Shown: positions 38,770 through 46,364 of the stretch, piece after piece | How positions within the stretch are numbered: the first letter of the stretch is position 1 | Layout: every line of letters starts with the position of its first letter | DNA from: an uncultured Clostridia bacterium | GTDB taxonomy: Bacteria; Bacillota; Clostridia; TANB77; CAG-508 | DNA: 57,088 bases | Direction of reading: 5' to 3' | Assembly: GCA_947589015.1 (NCBI GenBank) | Contig: CANPZF010000011.1 | Coordinates: 1-57,088 of the forward strand | Notes under the pieces: generated by a model | The model's input: only the letters and a program-made list of their open reading frames with translations | The model's database searches: none | What the model was told of the DNA's origin: nothing | Made by a program: the position numbers and the translations under genes

Positions 38770-39193
38770 ATGAGTAAATTATATGAGAAATATAAATCTC
38801 TAAAAGAAAATGATAATTCGAAACTATACCTATTTAAAAGTGGTATATTTTACATCTTCCTAGAAGAAGATGCAAAAAAAATGTCTAATTTTTTTAACTT
38901 AAAGCTTAGTAAACTAAATGAAACTGTAGTAAAATGCCGGCTTTCCAGTGCAAAACTTAGATAAATATTTAAATTTATTAAAAAACACTAATTTTCAAAT
39001 AGAAATATTAAATTCAACAAATAGCACTGCACATTCTGGAAAGGAATTCACATTGAATTTAAATGTAAAAAATTTCTTAATAAAGCTTTCTACTATAAAT
39101 ATAGATTCTTTATCAATAAAGGAAGCTTATTCTATTATTGAGAATATAACTATTGAATCTCAACAATTAATAAAGGAGTTTAATAATGAATAA
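38770..39193 (+). CDS. MutS domain I-like DGR accessory protein (msl), split by an in-frame CGG
   Basis: Start ATG 38770 follows AAAGGA. The first frame reads MSKLYEKYKSLKENDNSKLY and LFKSGIFYIFLEEDAKKMSN, clearly like the mismatch-recognition domain I of MutS (LLxFRxGDFYExFxxDA). Codon 57 is CGG (38938-38940). Skipping its C gives KC-G-FPVQNLDKYLNLLKNTN, matching the MutS continuation (mcGiPyhaveny). The joined product is about 140 aa, only domain I without the ATPase. MutS-like accessory genes are known in some DGRs. Its end overlaps avd by 8 bp, so msl, avd and RT are coupled. Confidence 0.82.
38938..38940 (+). other. CGG recoding site in msl
   Basis: Zero-frame context TGC-CGG-CTT; skipping C gives GGC-TTT-CCA. 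The Gly equals the invariant Gly of the MutS GxPxH segment. Confidence 0.75.
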
Positions 39194-39560
39194 TCCTACT
39201 AACGAAAACAGTAAAAATAATTTAATAATTTATCAAAAATATTTAGAACTCGTATATTATTCAAATGATATTGTACGAAAATATCCTAAAAGTGAAAATT
39301 TTACTTTAGTTTCTGAAATTAAAAGTACTATATATTCTGGATTACGAAATTTAATGTATGCAATAAAAAGTTTTAATAAGCATGACAAACTAAATTATCT
39401 AAATGAATTTGATATTAACCTAAATTTATTAAAAGTTCATATTCGAATATCATATAAATATAAGTACATTAGTATCCAAAATTATCAAACATGGAGTGCT
39501 TTAATTACAGATATTTGTAATATGTTAGGAGGTTGGATCAATTCATGCATAAAAAAATAA
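39186..39560 (+). CDS. avd: DGR accessory variability determinant Avd
   Basis: A 124-aa all-helical protein of the four-helix-bundle/23S-IVP-like family. It forms the basic pentameric ring that binds the RT and template RNA. Features: IIYQKYLELVYYSNDIVRKY (helix 1), KSTIYSGLRNLMYAIKSFN (helix 2), LKVHIRISYKYKYISIQNY (helix 3), and the C-terminal signature ICNMLGGWINS. It overlaps msl upstream and RT downstream. The LGGW codons (TTA GGA GGT TGG) double as the RT Shine-Dalgarno. Confidence 0.92.
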   Translation: MNNPTNENSKNNLIIYQKYLELVYYSNDIVRKYPKSENFTLVSEIKSTIYSGLRNLMYAIKSFNKHDKLNYLNEFDINLNLLKVHIRISYKYKYISIQNYQTWSALITDICNMLGGWINSCIKK

Positions 39561-40648
39561 AAAATATGTTTGATGAAAAGCTCACATTTGAAAAAATGTT
39601 ACAAGCTCATCACAGAGCTAGACATCACAAAGCATACAAACATGAAGTAATAAACTATGAACTTAATCTAGAAAATAATATTACTAATTTAGTAAATAAT
39701 CTTAAAAATGGTTCTTATCATTTAGGAAATTATTTCACTTTTAAAGTATTTGAACCCAAAGAAAGAGACATAAAAGCATTACCTTATAAGGATAGAATTG
39801 TTCATCAGTGGTATATAGAAGAATTTATAAAGCCTTATATAGTTCCAAAATTTATAAATTCAACATTTGCATGCCTTGATGATAGAGGAACTCATAAAGC
39901 AGTTGAGGAAGTTCAAAAACAAATGCGTATATTTAAGAGAAATTATGGCGATTTCTGGGTTTTGAAATGTGATATTAAAAAGTTTTTCTATAGTATAAAT
40001 CCTTATATTTTATTTGAATTAATGAAAAAATATATTGCAGACCCCAAATTATTAAGTCTTACACATATTTTAATTTTTAATAAATCTGAAGGGCCTAATC
40101 AAGTAGGTATTCCTATTGGTAACTATACCAGTCAATTTTTTGCTAATATATATTTAAATGAATTAGACCAATATGTAAAACGTACATTAAAAATAAAGTA
40201 TTACGCTAGATATATGGATGACTTTATTCTTTTGTTAAAAACTAAAAATGATTGCATCATTATGAAAAAAAATATAGAAATATTTTTGCAAAAATCTTTA
40301 AAATTGGAATTAAACAGTAAATCTAGATATTATCCTTATAAAATGGGTGTAAATTTTTGTGGATATCGTATATTTACAACTCATAAATTATTAAGAACTT
40401 CTAGCAAGAAAAAAATCAAAAGAAATGTTAAAATTTGGAATAAACATTATTCTAATAATTCTTTAAATTTATTATATGCTCTTCAATGTCTTAATTCATG
40501 GATGGGACATTCTTCTCATTGTAATTCATATAAACTTCAACAAAAAGTGCTATCAAATTGCGATTTTCTTTTTACATCACACACTTATCAAAAAATAGAA
40601 CAAAATTTAATTGATGATATTATAAATTATGCCAAAACTGACAATTAG
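39545..40648 (+). CDS. DGR reverse transcriptase
   Basis: A 367-aa reverse transcriptase. The start is ATG 39545, 12 nt after AGGAGG (39527-39532). RT motifs include ERDIKALPYKDRIVHQWYIE (RT1/2), LKCDIKKFFYSIN (RT3, catalytic Asp), GIPIGNYTSQFFANIYLNEL (RT4, with the SQ variant typical of DGR enzymes) and YYARYMDDFILL (RT5, catalytic Asp pair). It has no in-frame CGG and reads cleanly. An intrinsic terminator begins at its stop codon, so the template repeat beyond is not on this mRNA. Confidence 0.97.
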   Translation: MHKKIKNMFDEKLTFEKMLQAHHRARHHKAYKHEVINYELNLENNITNLVNNLKNGSYHLGNYFTFKVFEPKERDIKALPYKDRIVHQWYIEEFIKPYIVPKFINSTFACLDDRGTHKAVEEVQKQMRIFKRNYGDFWVLKCDIKKFFYSINPYILFELMKKYIADPKLLSLTHILIFNKSEGPNQVGIPIGNYTSQFFANIYLNELDQYVKRTLKIKYYARYMDDFILLLKTKNDCIIMKKNIEIFLQKSLKLELNSKSRYYPYKMGVNFCGYRIFTTHKLLRTSSKKKIKRNVKIWNKHYSNNSLNLLYALQCLNSWMGHSSHCNSYKLQQKVLSNCDFLFTSHTYQKIEQNLIDDIINYAKTDN

Positions 40649-40675
40649 GTTTATCTTCTAATTGTCAGTTTTTTA
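40634..40675 (+). terminator. Intrinsic terminator after the RT
   Basis: AAAACTGACAATTAG (40634-40648) pairs with CTAATTGTCAGTTTT (40658-40672) and runs into TTTTTT. The stem starts inside the last RT codons. Confidence 0.9.
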
Positions 40676-40689
40676 TATAATTTTGGATT

Positions 40690-40919
40690 TTCGTTAATCC
40701 TACTCAAACAAAATTACTGTTCATGTGTTTATGATGTAAAAACTATGTTTACACCAAAGGAATTAAACTTCTTTGATACAAATCTTGCTGTATAATTTCA
40801 TTTTTTGTGTAAATACTTTTCTCATTTAACAGTATTCACTCAAACTTAGTCTTCCTCTCGATAATATCCTTAAATATTATCCCTCTGAGACAGATTCCTT
40901 TATGAATCTATGTGTATCG
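40690..40919 (-). ncRNA. Candidate 3' spacer of the DGR template RNA
   Basis: Read on the minus strand this follows the TR directly. It holds short hairpins (AGATTC ATAAAG GAATCT at about 40890-40910; GATAATAT / ATATTATC at about 40861-40885). In characterised DGRs the RNA just downstream of the TR is structured and needed for cDNA priming with Avd/RT. No ORF is seen. Its 3' end is not defined. Confidence 0.5.
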
Positions 40920-41076
40920 AAGTGCTAAGCACCGACCAACACCGCACGGAACCCATTGTTGTAATTGCTATTGCCGTTATTGCGGTTGAAATAGAACAGA
41001 CCGGCATTGGCGCCGTTGCCCCAATTGCCACCACGAATAGAGAACGGATTGTTCAACCCAACAAAGTAAGAGTAGT
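40920..41076 (-). repeat. DGR template repeat (TR)
   Basis: This 157-bp block aligns without gaps to 41216-41372 (offset 296) at 140 of 157 positions. All 17 mismatches are at T on the plus strand, that is at adenines of the minus-strand TR, out of 33 such adenines; none of the 124 other positions differ (counted by eye). On the minus strand the TR reads as a coding-like sequence with AAY codons concentrated in the mutable segment (for example GGNWGNGANAGLFYFNRNN). The block is GC-rich compared with its surroundings. Confidence 0.96.
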
Positions 41077-41191
41077 ACAGTTTAATCCCACTTATATTAA
41101 ACTCATAACTAATTTCATTAAATTTTCCATTTTTTAATTTCTACCCGTAATTCAGTTCAATACCCATTTAAAATATTGTGCCGAATAAAGG

Positions 41192-41203
41192 GCGCCAAGG
41201 CGC
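41192..41203. other. Hairpin downstream of the VR (candidate DGR target hairpin)
   Basis: GCGCC-AA-GGCGC, a 5-bp GC stem with a 2-nt loop, lies 12 bp beyond the end of the VR and 17 bp beyond the target-gene stop. DGRs such as the Bordetella phage one need a hairpin/cruciform in this position for efficient retrohoming. Confidence 0.6.
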
Positions 41204-41215
41204 AAAGTCACCTCA

Positions 41216-41372
41216 AAGTGCTAAGCACCGACCAACACCGCACGGAACCCACTGTTGTAACCGCTAAAGCCGTTAACGCGGCCGAAACAGAACAGACCGG
41301 CACCGGCGCCGTGGCCCCAAGCGCCACCACGAATAGAGAACGGACTGTACAACCCAACAAAGTAAGAGTAGT
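41216..41372 (-). repeat. DGR variable repeat (VR) in the target gene
   Basis: The C-terminal end of the 41221-43014 gene. TR to VR codon changes include Asn to Tyr, Ser, Ala, His, Gly, Val and Phe, and Tyr to Cys. All lie on the ligand-facing part of the C-type lectin fold. The conserved end encodes GFRAVLVGA plus stop. Confidence 0.96.
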
Positions 41373-43014
41373 CGCCGTACCAAGAAGTCGAACCAGTGCC
41401 TTCTGTAGATGTTTCTCCTATTGCATTTCCTAATACACTTTTATTCTTTTCATAATTTTTTTTGCTTGCATCATCTATCACGGATGTACTTTCTTGTCCA
41501 TTTTCATATACCATTGTGTATTTTGTTCCTTTTACTGCCTTTTTACTATCTGTTAAGCTTGCTCCATATATGTTTAAATTATCATGATTATTTGCCACAT
41601 ACGCTGCCGTTCGTTCCCATAAGCCTCCGCTTAAGTCATATATTCCATATATTGTTCCTGTTGAGCTTGCTCCTATTCCTTTTTGCTGTTCCCATGTGTA
41701 TATACTATTATTAGTTGTTGCTATATTTTTACTTACATTATTTATCTGATTTATTGTTTCTTCTATTTTTTCTTTTTCCACTACACTTTGAGTATTATCT
41801 GATGAACCAGTTGTTAATCCTGTCATTGCATATACACTTTCTGCCCCTGTTTTTCCTGTTGAAGACGTTCGTTTCTGGCCTCCTCCATTTAAAGTTATAT
41901 TATTTATATAAATATTATTTTCTTTACCTAAACCATATTTACTTTGGCTCAAATATGCTACTGCACCCCATTCACTATCCTTCATCATATGACTATCTGC
42001 TGCTGTTGATAATCCATATGGATTCCCTGATGCTGATATTTCTTTGGCTAGTAAAAATGCATCATTATGATTTATATAATTCATTGAATATGTCGTTCCC
42101 ATAAATACTGGATATTTTATTTGCATTTTATTTGCTTCTTTATACTCTCCGTCTAACCAGTTTCTTGCTGTTACACTACCATCTGAAGTTCCTCCTTCAG
42201 TTTCCTTTGCACCTCCCCACACTGTGCTTTGACTATATGTTAGTTTTGTTGCATGTACTGCTGCATTATTATTTCCTTGTGCATATCCCGCTTCGAATTT
42301 TGCTACCCATATTCCTCTTAATTCTTTATCCCAGCCTCCATTTTTGAAATCTACTGCCTTTTCATTCGTAAATGCTGGATGTACATAAAAATCTTTACTT
42401 GTATCTGCTCCACTTTCTGTCACTCTTTTGGCTGTTTGCTCGTTTCCACTTTCGTCAAAGTATTTATCTGTTGTTCCTATTAAGAATTTTATTTCTATCT
42501 CTCCTCCTTCTGTTTTTGCATCACTTGGCTGTGATACTATTTTATATGCAAATCTTGGTATCCACACCCACATACTTCCATCTTGCGTTTCTGCATTTGC
42601 CCACTTCTTGTCATCATAATTATACCAACTATCTTCTTCAAATTCTGCATCTCCACTTTTCAATACTTCTCCTTTTGTATCGTTAGTTGGATCTTTAAAC
42701 ATGATTTTCTTCATTCCTGTTAATAATCTTGGTGAATTTACATATTTTACTTTTTGCTCTTTAGTCAATCCTTCTAGACTTCCTCCTTCATAGTCATCTA
42801 GTGTACTTAAAACTTCTTCTATGTCATCCTGCTCCTTTCTAGATGCTGCCTCTGTTTCTTCTTTGGCTCTTGCCGCCTGTGTTAGTATCCCATTATCTCC
42901 TGTCAATGTTGCAAGTGATACACCTGCTAAAATCAATAACACTATTATTGTAATAACTAATGCTACCAGTGTTATTCCTTTTTGTTCCTTTCGTTTTTCT
43001 TGCTCTTTCTTCAT
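41221..43014 (-). CDS. DGR target: pilin-anchored FGE/C-type-lectin-like variable protein
   Basis: A 597-aa surface protein. Residues 1-35 carry a prepilin-type signal (EQKGITLVALVITIIVLLIL). The remainder is an FGE-sulfatase-modifying-factor-like/C-type lectin fold: MWVWIPRFAYKI, WDKELRGIWVAKFEAGYA, MMKDSEWGAVAYLSQSKYG, IYDLSGGLWERTA. The C-terminal 50 residues are the VR (PFSIRGGAWGHGAGAGLFCF onward, ending VLVGA). It is nearly identical in its N-terminal half to the paralogue at 21250-23023 but has no CGG site. It has its own promoter and GGGAGAGG ribosome-binding site. Its role is probably diversified ligand or host/phage binding on the cell surface. Confidence 0.93.
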   Translation of the reverse strand: MKKEQEKRKEQKGITLVALVITIIVLLILAGVSLATLTGDNGILTQAARAKEETEAASRKEQDDIEEVLSTLDDYEGGSLEGLTKEQKVKYVNSPRLLTGMKKIMFKDPTNDTKGEVLKSGDAEFEEDSWYNYDDKKWANAETQDGSMWVWIPRFAYKIVSQPSDAKTEGGEIEIKFLIGTTDKYFDESGNEQTAKRVTESGADTSKDFYVHPAFTNEKAVDFKNGGWDKELRGIWVAKFEAGYAQGNNNAAVHATKLTYSQSTVWGGAKETEGGTSDGSVTARNWLDGEYKEANKMQIKYPVFMGTTYSMNYINHNDAFLLAKEISASGNPYGLSTAADSHMMKDSEWGAVAYLSQSKYGLGKENNIYINNITLNGGGQKRTSSTGKTGAESVYAMTGLTTGSSDNTQSVVEKEKIEETINQINNVSKNIATTNNSIYTWEQQKGIGASSTGTIYGIYDLSGGLWERTAAYVANNHDNLNIYGASLTDSKKAVKGTKYTMVYENGQESTSVIDDASKKNYEKNKSVLGNAIGETSTEGTGSTSWYGDYSYFVGLYSPFSIRGGAWGHGAGAGLFCFGRVNGFSGYNSGFRAVLVGA

Positions 43015-43056
43015 TTGAATCCTCTCCCTTTCTAAAAATCTTTTTTTAACAAAGTA

Positions 43057-43085
43057 AGTATAGCATAATCATTTTTTTATTTCAA
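43057..43085 (-). promoter_or_regulatory. Promoter of the DGR target gene (and possibly of the TR RNA)
   Basis: TTGAAA (43085-43080) and TATACT (43062-43057) with a 17-nt spacer, about 45 bp upstream of the target start. Since no strong promoter is seen between VR and TR, this transcript may continue through the TR. Confidence 0.7.
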
Positions 43086-43229
43086 GTTTTTTTCCACAAT
43101 TTGTCGTTTTTTTATTCATTTAATTTAACCTTCAAATTTGATATCTTTATAAGTATATTTTTAGGATATATTGGCATATTTTTATTTTTTTTTGGAAAAC
43201 TAGTAACATCTATAAAATTGGAGGTTATC

Positions 43230-43577
43230 ATGAAAAGTGAAATAAATAATAAAAAAATTCTTATTGGAAACATTTTAAAGAATACTCGTAAATCTTTAGG
43301 TCTAACACAAGAAAAAGTAGCAGAATATTTAGGTCTTGCTCCTAGATATATTTCTGATATAGAACGTGATAAAACTAAAGGAAGTCTTACTACTTTGGTA
43401 AAACTATGTAATCTATATAATGTAACTCCAACTTTTATTTTAAAAGATTATTTAAATACTGTTCATATTGACATAGATGATAAATTAATTGGATTCAATA
43501 ATTTAACTGAAAATGAAAAATTTATTGTTCAAAAATTAATTCAAATTATGAATCAGTCTAAAAATTTAAATCCATAA
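43230..43577 (+). CDS. XRE-family HTH transcriptional regulator
   Basis: A 115-aa protein starting at ATG 43230 behind GGAGG. Residues about 12-68 are a Cro/C1-type helix-turn-helix (LKNTRKSLGLTQEKVAEYLG, LAPRYISDIERDKTKGSLTT). The C-terminal 45 residues probably mediate dimerisation. It is divergent from the DGR target gene with about 150 bp between them, so it may control that promoter. Confidence 0.9.
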   Translation: MKSEINNKKILIGNILKNTRKSLGLTQEKVAEYLGLAPRYISDIERDKTKGSLTTLVKLCNLYNVTPTFILKDYLNTVHIDIDDKLIGFNNLTENEKFIVQKLIQIMNQSKNLNP

Positions 43578-43603
43578 ATAAGAGGTGTATTTAATATGCC
43601 TCT

Positions 43604-43870
43604 TTATTTTAGACATTGTATAATTATTTTTATAGCAGTTTTAAATCCTATTTTAAATTGATTTTCTGCTTCTATTCCTACTCTCTCATTTATGTACTCC
43701 ATATATCTTTTTATACAATCCTTATTTTCTCCTTTTAATAATATCTCTTCTAGTTCTATTATTTTTTCGGTTATTTCAACATACTCCTCATCTTTAGGTG
43801 CTTCATGTAATGCTTCAAGTTCGTTATAATATATTTTTTTCAATATATCTTCATCAAAATATTCCTCCAT
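43604..43870 (-). CDS. Small acidic helical protein, unknown
   Basis: An 88-aa protein, mostly helical and Glu-rich (EEYFDEDILKKIYYNELEAL, EITEKIIELEEILL), ending in a hydrophobic stretch KIGFKTAIKIIIQCL. The layout (Tyr/Glu-rich N-terminus, paired helices, final GFxxA-type helix) recalls small uncharacterised phage- or mobile-element-associated Clostridia proteins (DUF6809-like); I cannot confirm this. It is convergent with the XRE gene. Confidence 0.6.
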   Translation of the reverse strand: MEEYFDEDILKKIYYNELEALHEAPKDEEYVEITEKIIELEEILLKGENKDCIKRYMEYINERVGIEAENQFKIGFKTAIKIIIQCLK

Positions 43871-44078
43871 ACTAACTACTTTGTGTTAGTCCATAACTAA
43901 CCCCTTTCCTTTCTTTTATATATTTATAATCCATATGAATTTTATTAATTATTTATATTACATTTTTCAACCCTTGAGGGTTGTTTTTTATGAAATTACA
44001 TTTTTTATATAGCAAACATAACAATTTTATTGTCATAAAAAAAAAGCACCCTTTTGTCAAAAAAAATACAATTTTATA

Positions 44079-45461
44079 TTAAAATTGTATTTTTTCTTCT
44101 ATCCAATTAGATACTTCATCTATTTTTAATCTTATTTGTTCCATTGTGTCTCTATCTCTTATAGTTACACTATCGTCTTCAAGAGTATCAAAATCTATTG
44201 TTATGCAATAAGGTGTTCCTATCTCATCCTCTCTTCTATAACGTTTTCCTATACTTCCTGCTTCATCATAATCACACATAAACTTTTTAGACAACTTTTC
44301 ATAAACTTCATTTGCCTTATCTGATAATTTCTTTGATAAAGGAAGTACTGCAACTTTATATGGTGCCAATGCTGGATGTAAATGTAAAACTACTCTTGAA
44401 TCGTCATCTGGTAATTTTTCTTGTTCATAACTGTTACATAAAAATGCTAGCAAAACTCTATCTGCTCCTAATGATGGTTCTATACAATATGGTACATATT
44501 TTTCATTTGTTTCTACATCTGTATATGTAAAATCCTCATTTGATTCTTTCATATGACTCTTTAAGTCAAAATCTGTTCTATCGGCAATACCCCATAATTC
44601 CCCCCAACCAAATGGGAAATTAAATTCAATATCTGTTGTTGCATTACTATAATGTGATAATTCTTCTTTTGAATGATCTCTTAATCTTATACTTTCTTCT
44701 TTCATTCCTAAACTTAATAACCAATCTTTGCAGAATTTTTTCCAATATGAATGCCATTCTAAATCTGTTCCTGGTTTACAGAAAAATTCTAATTCCATTT
44801 GTTCAAATTCGCGTGTTCTAAAAATAAAGTTTCCTGGTGTTATTTCATTTCTAAATGATTTTCCTATTTGAGCTATTCCCATTGGTAATTTTCTTCTTGT
44901 TGTTCTCATAACATTTTTAAAATTTACAAATATACCTTGTGCTGTTTCTGGTCTTAAATATATTTCTGCTTTTGCGTCCTCTGTTACACCTTGAAATGTT
45001 TTAAACATTAAATTAAATTTTCTTATATCTGTAAAATTTGTTTTTCCACAATCTGGGCATGGTATTTGATTTTCTTTTATAAAATCTACTAATTCTTTAT
45101 CTGACATACCATCAGCTATCATGTCTTTACCCTTTTCATGTGCCCATTCTTCTATTAATTTATCTGCTCTATGTCTTGTTTTACATTCTTTACAATCTAT
45201 TAATGGGTCTGAAAATCCTCCTACATGACCTGATGCTACCCATGTTTGTGGATTCATTAAAATTGCTGAATCTAATCCTACATTATATTTATTTTCTTGT
45301 ATAAATTTTTTCATCCATGCTTTTTTCACATTATTTTTTAATTCCATTCCTAGAGGTCCATAATCCCATGTATTAGCTAGGCCTCCATAAATTTCTGAAC
45401 CTGCATAAATAAATCCTCTATTTTTGCATAATGCTACTAATGTTTCCATTGAATCTATCAT
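44079..45461 (-). CDS. glyQS: Glycyl-tRNA synthetase (alpha2, eukaryote-like type)
   Basis: Charges tRNA-Gly. The 460-aa class II enzyme has [18 protein letters not shown] near residue 24, a zinc site ([13 protein letters not shown] and [11 protein letters not shown]), motif 2 ([20 protein letters not shown]) and motif 3 ([14 protein letters not shown]). The C-terminal anticodon-binding domain is complete. Length is normal. No T-box leader is visible in the 100 bp upstream. It is relevant here because Gly is the residue restored at every CGG site. Confidence 0.97.
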   Translation of the reverse strand: MIDSMETLVALCKNRGFIYAGSEIYGGLANTWDYGPLGMELKNNVKKAWMKKFIQENKYNVGLDSAILMNPQTWVASGHVGGFSDPLIDCKECKTRHRADKLIEEWAHEKGKDMIADGMSDKELVDFIKENQIPCPDCGKTNFTDIRKFNLMFKTFQGVTEDAKAEIYLRPETAQGIFVNFKNVMRTTRRKLPMGIAQIGKSFRNEITPGNFIFRTREFEQMELEFFCKPGTDLEWHSYWKKFCKDWLLSLGMKEESIRLRDHSKEELSHYSNATTDIEFNFPFGWGELWGIADRTDFDLKSHMKESNEDFTYTDVETNEKYVPYCIEPSLGADRVLLAFLCNSYEQEKLPDDDSRVVLHLHPALAPYKVAVLPLSKKLSDKANEVYEKLSKKFMCDYDEAGSIGKRYRREDEIGTPYCITIDFDTLEDDSVTIRDRDTMEQIRLKIDEVSNWIEEKIQF

Positions 45462-45588
45462 AAAATCCCCTCACTACTACTTGTTTGTAATATTTTATTA
45501 TCTTAATAAAAAAAAGTCAATGTTTTTTTCATAAAATTATTGCTAAAATTTTATTTTTATGCTAATATATTAATTGTATTTATTTTTT

Positions 45589-45663
45589 AGGGGTATAGTG
45601 TTAATGGTAGCACATCGGTCTCCAAAACCGCTTGTGTGGGTTCGAATCCTACTACCCCTGCCA
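45589..45663 (+). tRNA. tRNA-Trp (anticodon CCA), CCA encoded
   Basis: Acceptor stem AGGGGTA/TACCCCT pairs. The anticodon loop CTCCAAA gives CCA, the T-arm is GTGGGTTCGAATCCTAC-like, and discriminator G and CCA follow. Confidence 0.96.
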
Positions 45664-45664
45664 C

Positions 45665-45700
45665 AAAAAGGATTTTCTATATAGAAAATCCTTTTTTAAA
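45665..45700 (+). terminator. Terminator after tRNA-Trp
   Basis: A perfect palindrome (AAAAAGGATTTTCTA / TAGAAAATCCTTTTT) running into a T tract begins 2 nt after the tRNA CCA end. Confidence 0.85.
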
Positions 45701-45772
45701 TAGAAAATTTAATATAACCAAAAATATTAAATTTTTCTCATTAATTTATATTTCTCATAAAGAGGTGATTTT

Positions 45773-46352
45773 ATTTTTAAAAAATTTTATTTTTTTATAT
45801 GCTTTATTATTCTTTTTATTTGTATCTTTTTTATACCTATAATATATTCTAATAATTTTTCTTATTCTAACTCCAATATTGATTCTGAAATATTAGAAAT
45901 TAATCCCAATGGCTTTGTATGGCCAATACCTGGTTATACTAAAATTAGTTCTCCATTTGGAAAAAGAAGCTCTCCAACTGCTGGTGCTTCTTCTTATCAT
46001 TATGGAATTGACATTCCTGCTTCACCTGGTAGTAAATTTATTGCTATTGCTGACCGGACAAATTACATTTGCTCAATTTTTGGGAGCAGGTGGCTATACT
46101 ATTACTTTGTCATTTAGTGATTTTAAAGTTAGTTATTGTCATTGTGATCCAAACTATATAGTGTCTGTTGGAGATTTTGTTAAGCAAGGTCAAGTTATTG
46201 GGTGTGTTGGACCAAAAAATGTATATGGTGTAAAAGGTAATATATATTTTGATTCAGCTGGAAACCCTACCAATGGTGCTACTACTGGTCCTCACTTACA
46301 TTTAGGATTTAGAATTAATGGAAAATATCAAAATCCATTAGATTTTTTCTAG
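45773..46352 (+). CDS. M23 family metallopeptidase, split by an in-frame CGG, with apparent AUU start
   Basis: A membrane-anchored peptidoglycan endopeptidase of about 192 aa. The frame that encodes the N-terminal part has no ATG, GTG or TTG between the upstream stop (45758) and the membrane helix. The best candidate is ATT 45773, 7 nt after AGAGG. The first frame has the helix and GFVWPIPGYTKISSPFGKR with zinc ligands in YHYGID. Codon 95 is CGG (46055-46057). Skipping C gives AIAD-G-QITFAQFLGAGGY, and the new frame supplies YCHCDP and GPHLHLGF, the remaining ligands. The active site is therefore assembled only if the ribosome shifts. Confidence 0.82.
46055..46057 (+). other. CGG recoding site in the M23 peptidase
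   Basis: Zero-frame context GAC-CGG-ACA; skipping C gives GGA-CAA-ATT. The Gly is the conserved one in the M23 strand AxADGxV. Confidence 0.75.
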
Positions 46353-46364
46353 AAATTTTCAATA

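Noticed and set aside
41216..41372. FGE-like targets as true formylglycine-generating enzymes
   Set aside because: The prepilin anchor and VR at the C-terminus show a binding protein; I could not see the catalytic Cys pair in the expected context.
41176..41433. Plus-strand ORFs across TR and VR
   Set aside because: They are antisense to the well supported target gene and arise from its GC-rich sequence.
45589..45663. tRNA-Trp as a CGG-reading tRNA
   Set aside because: The anticodon is CCA, reading UGG only, and the restored residue at CGG sites is Gly. None of the four tRNAs in the window can explain CGG decoding.
14121..46352. Treating the six split genes as ordinary pseudogenes or random sequencing indels
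   Set aside because: All breaks coincide with an in-frame CGG and are repaired by the same +1 skip to Gly; random indels would not. A systematic error that inserts C before GG remains a named alternative.
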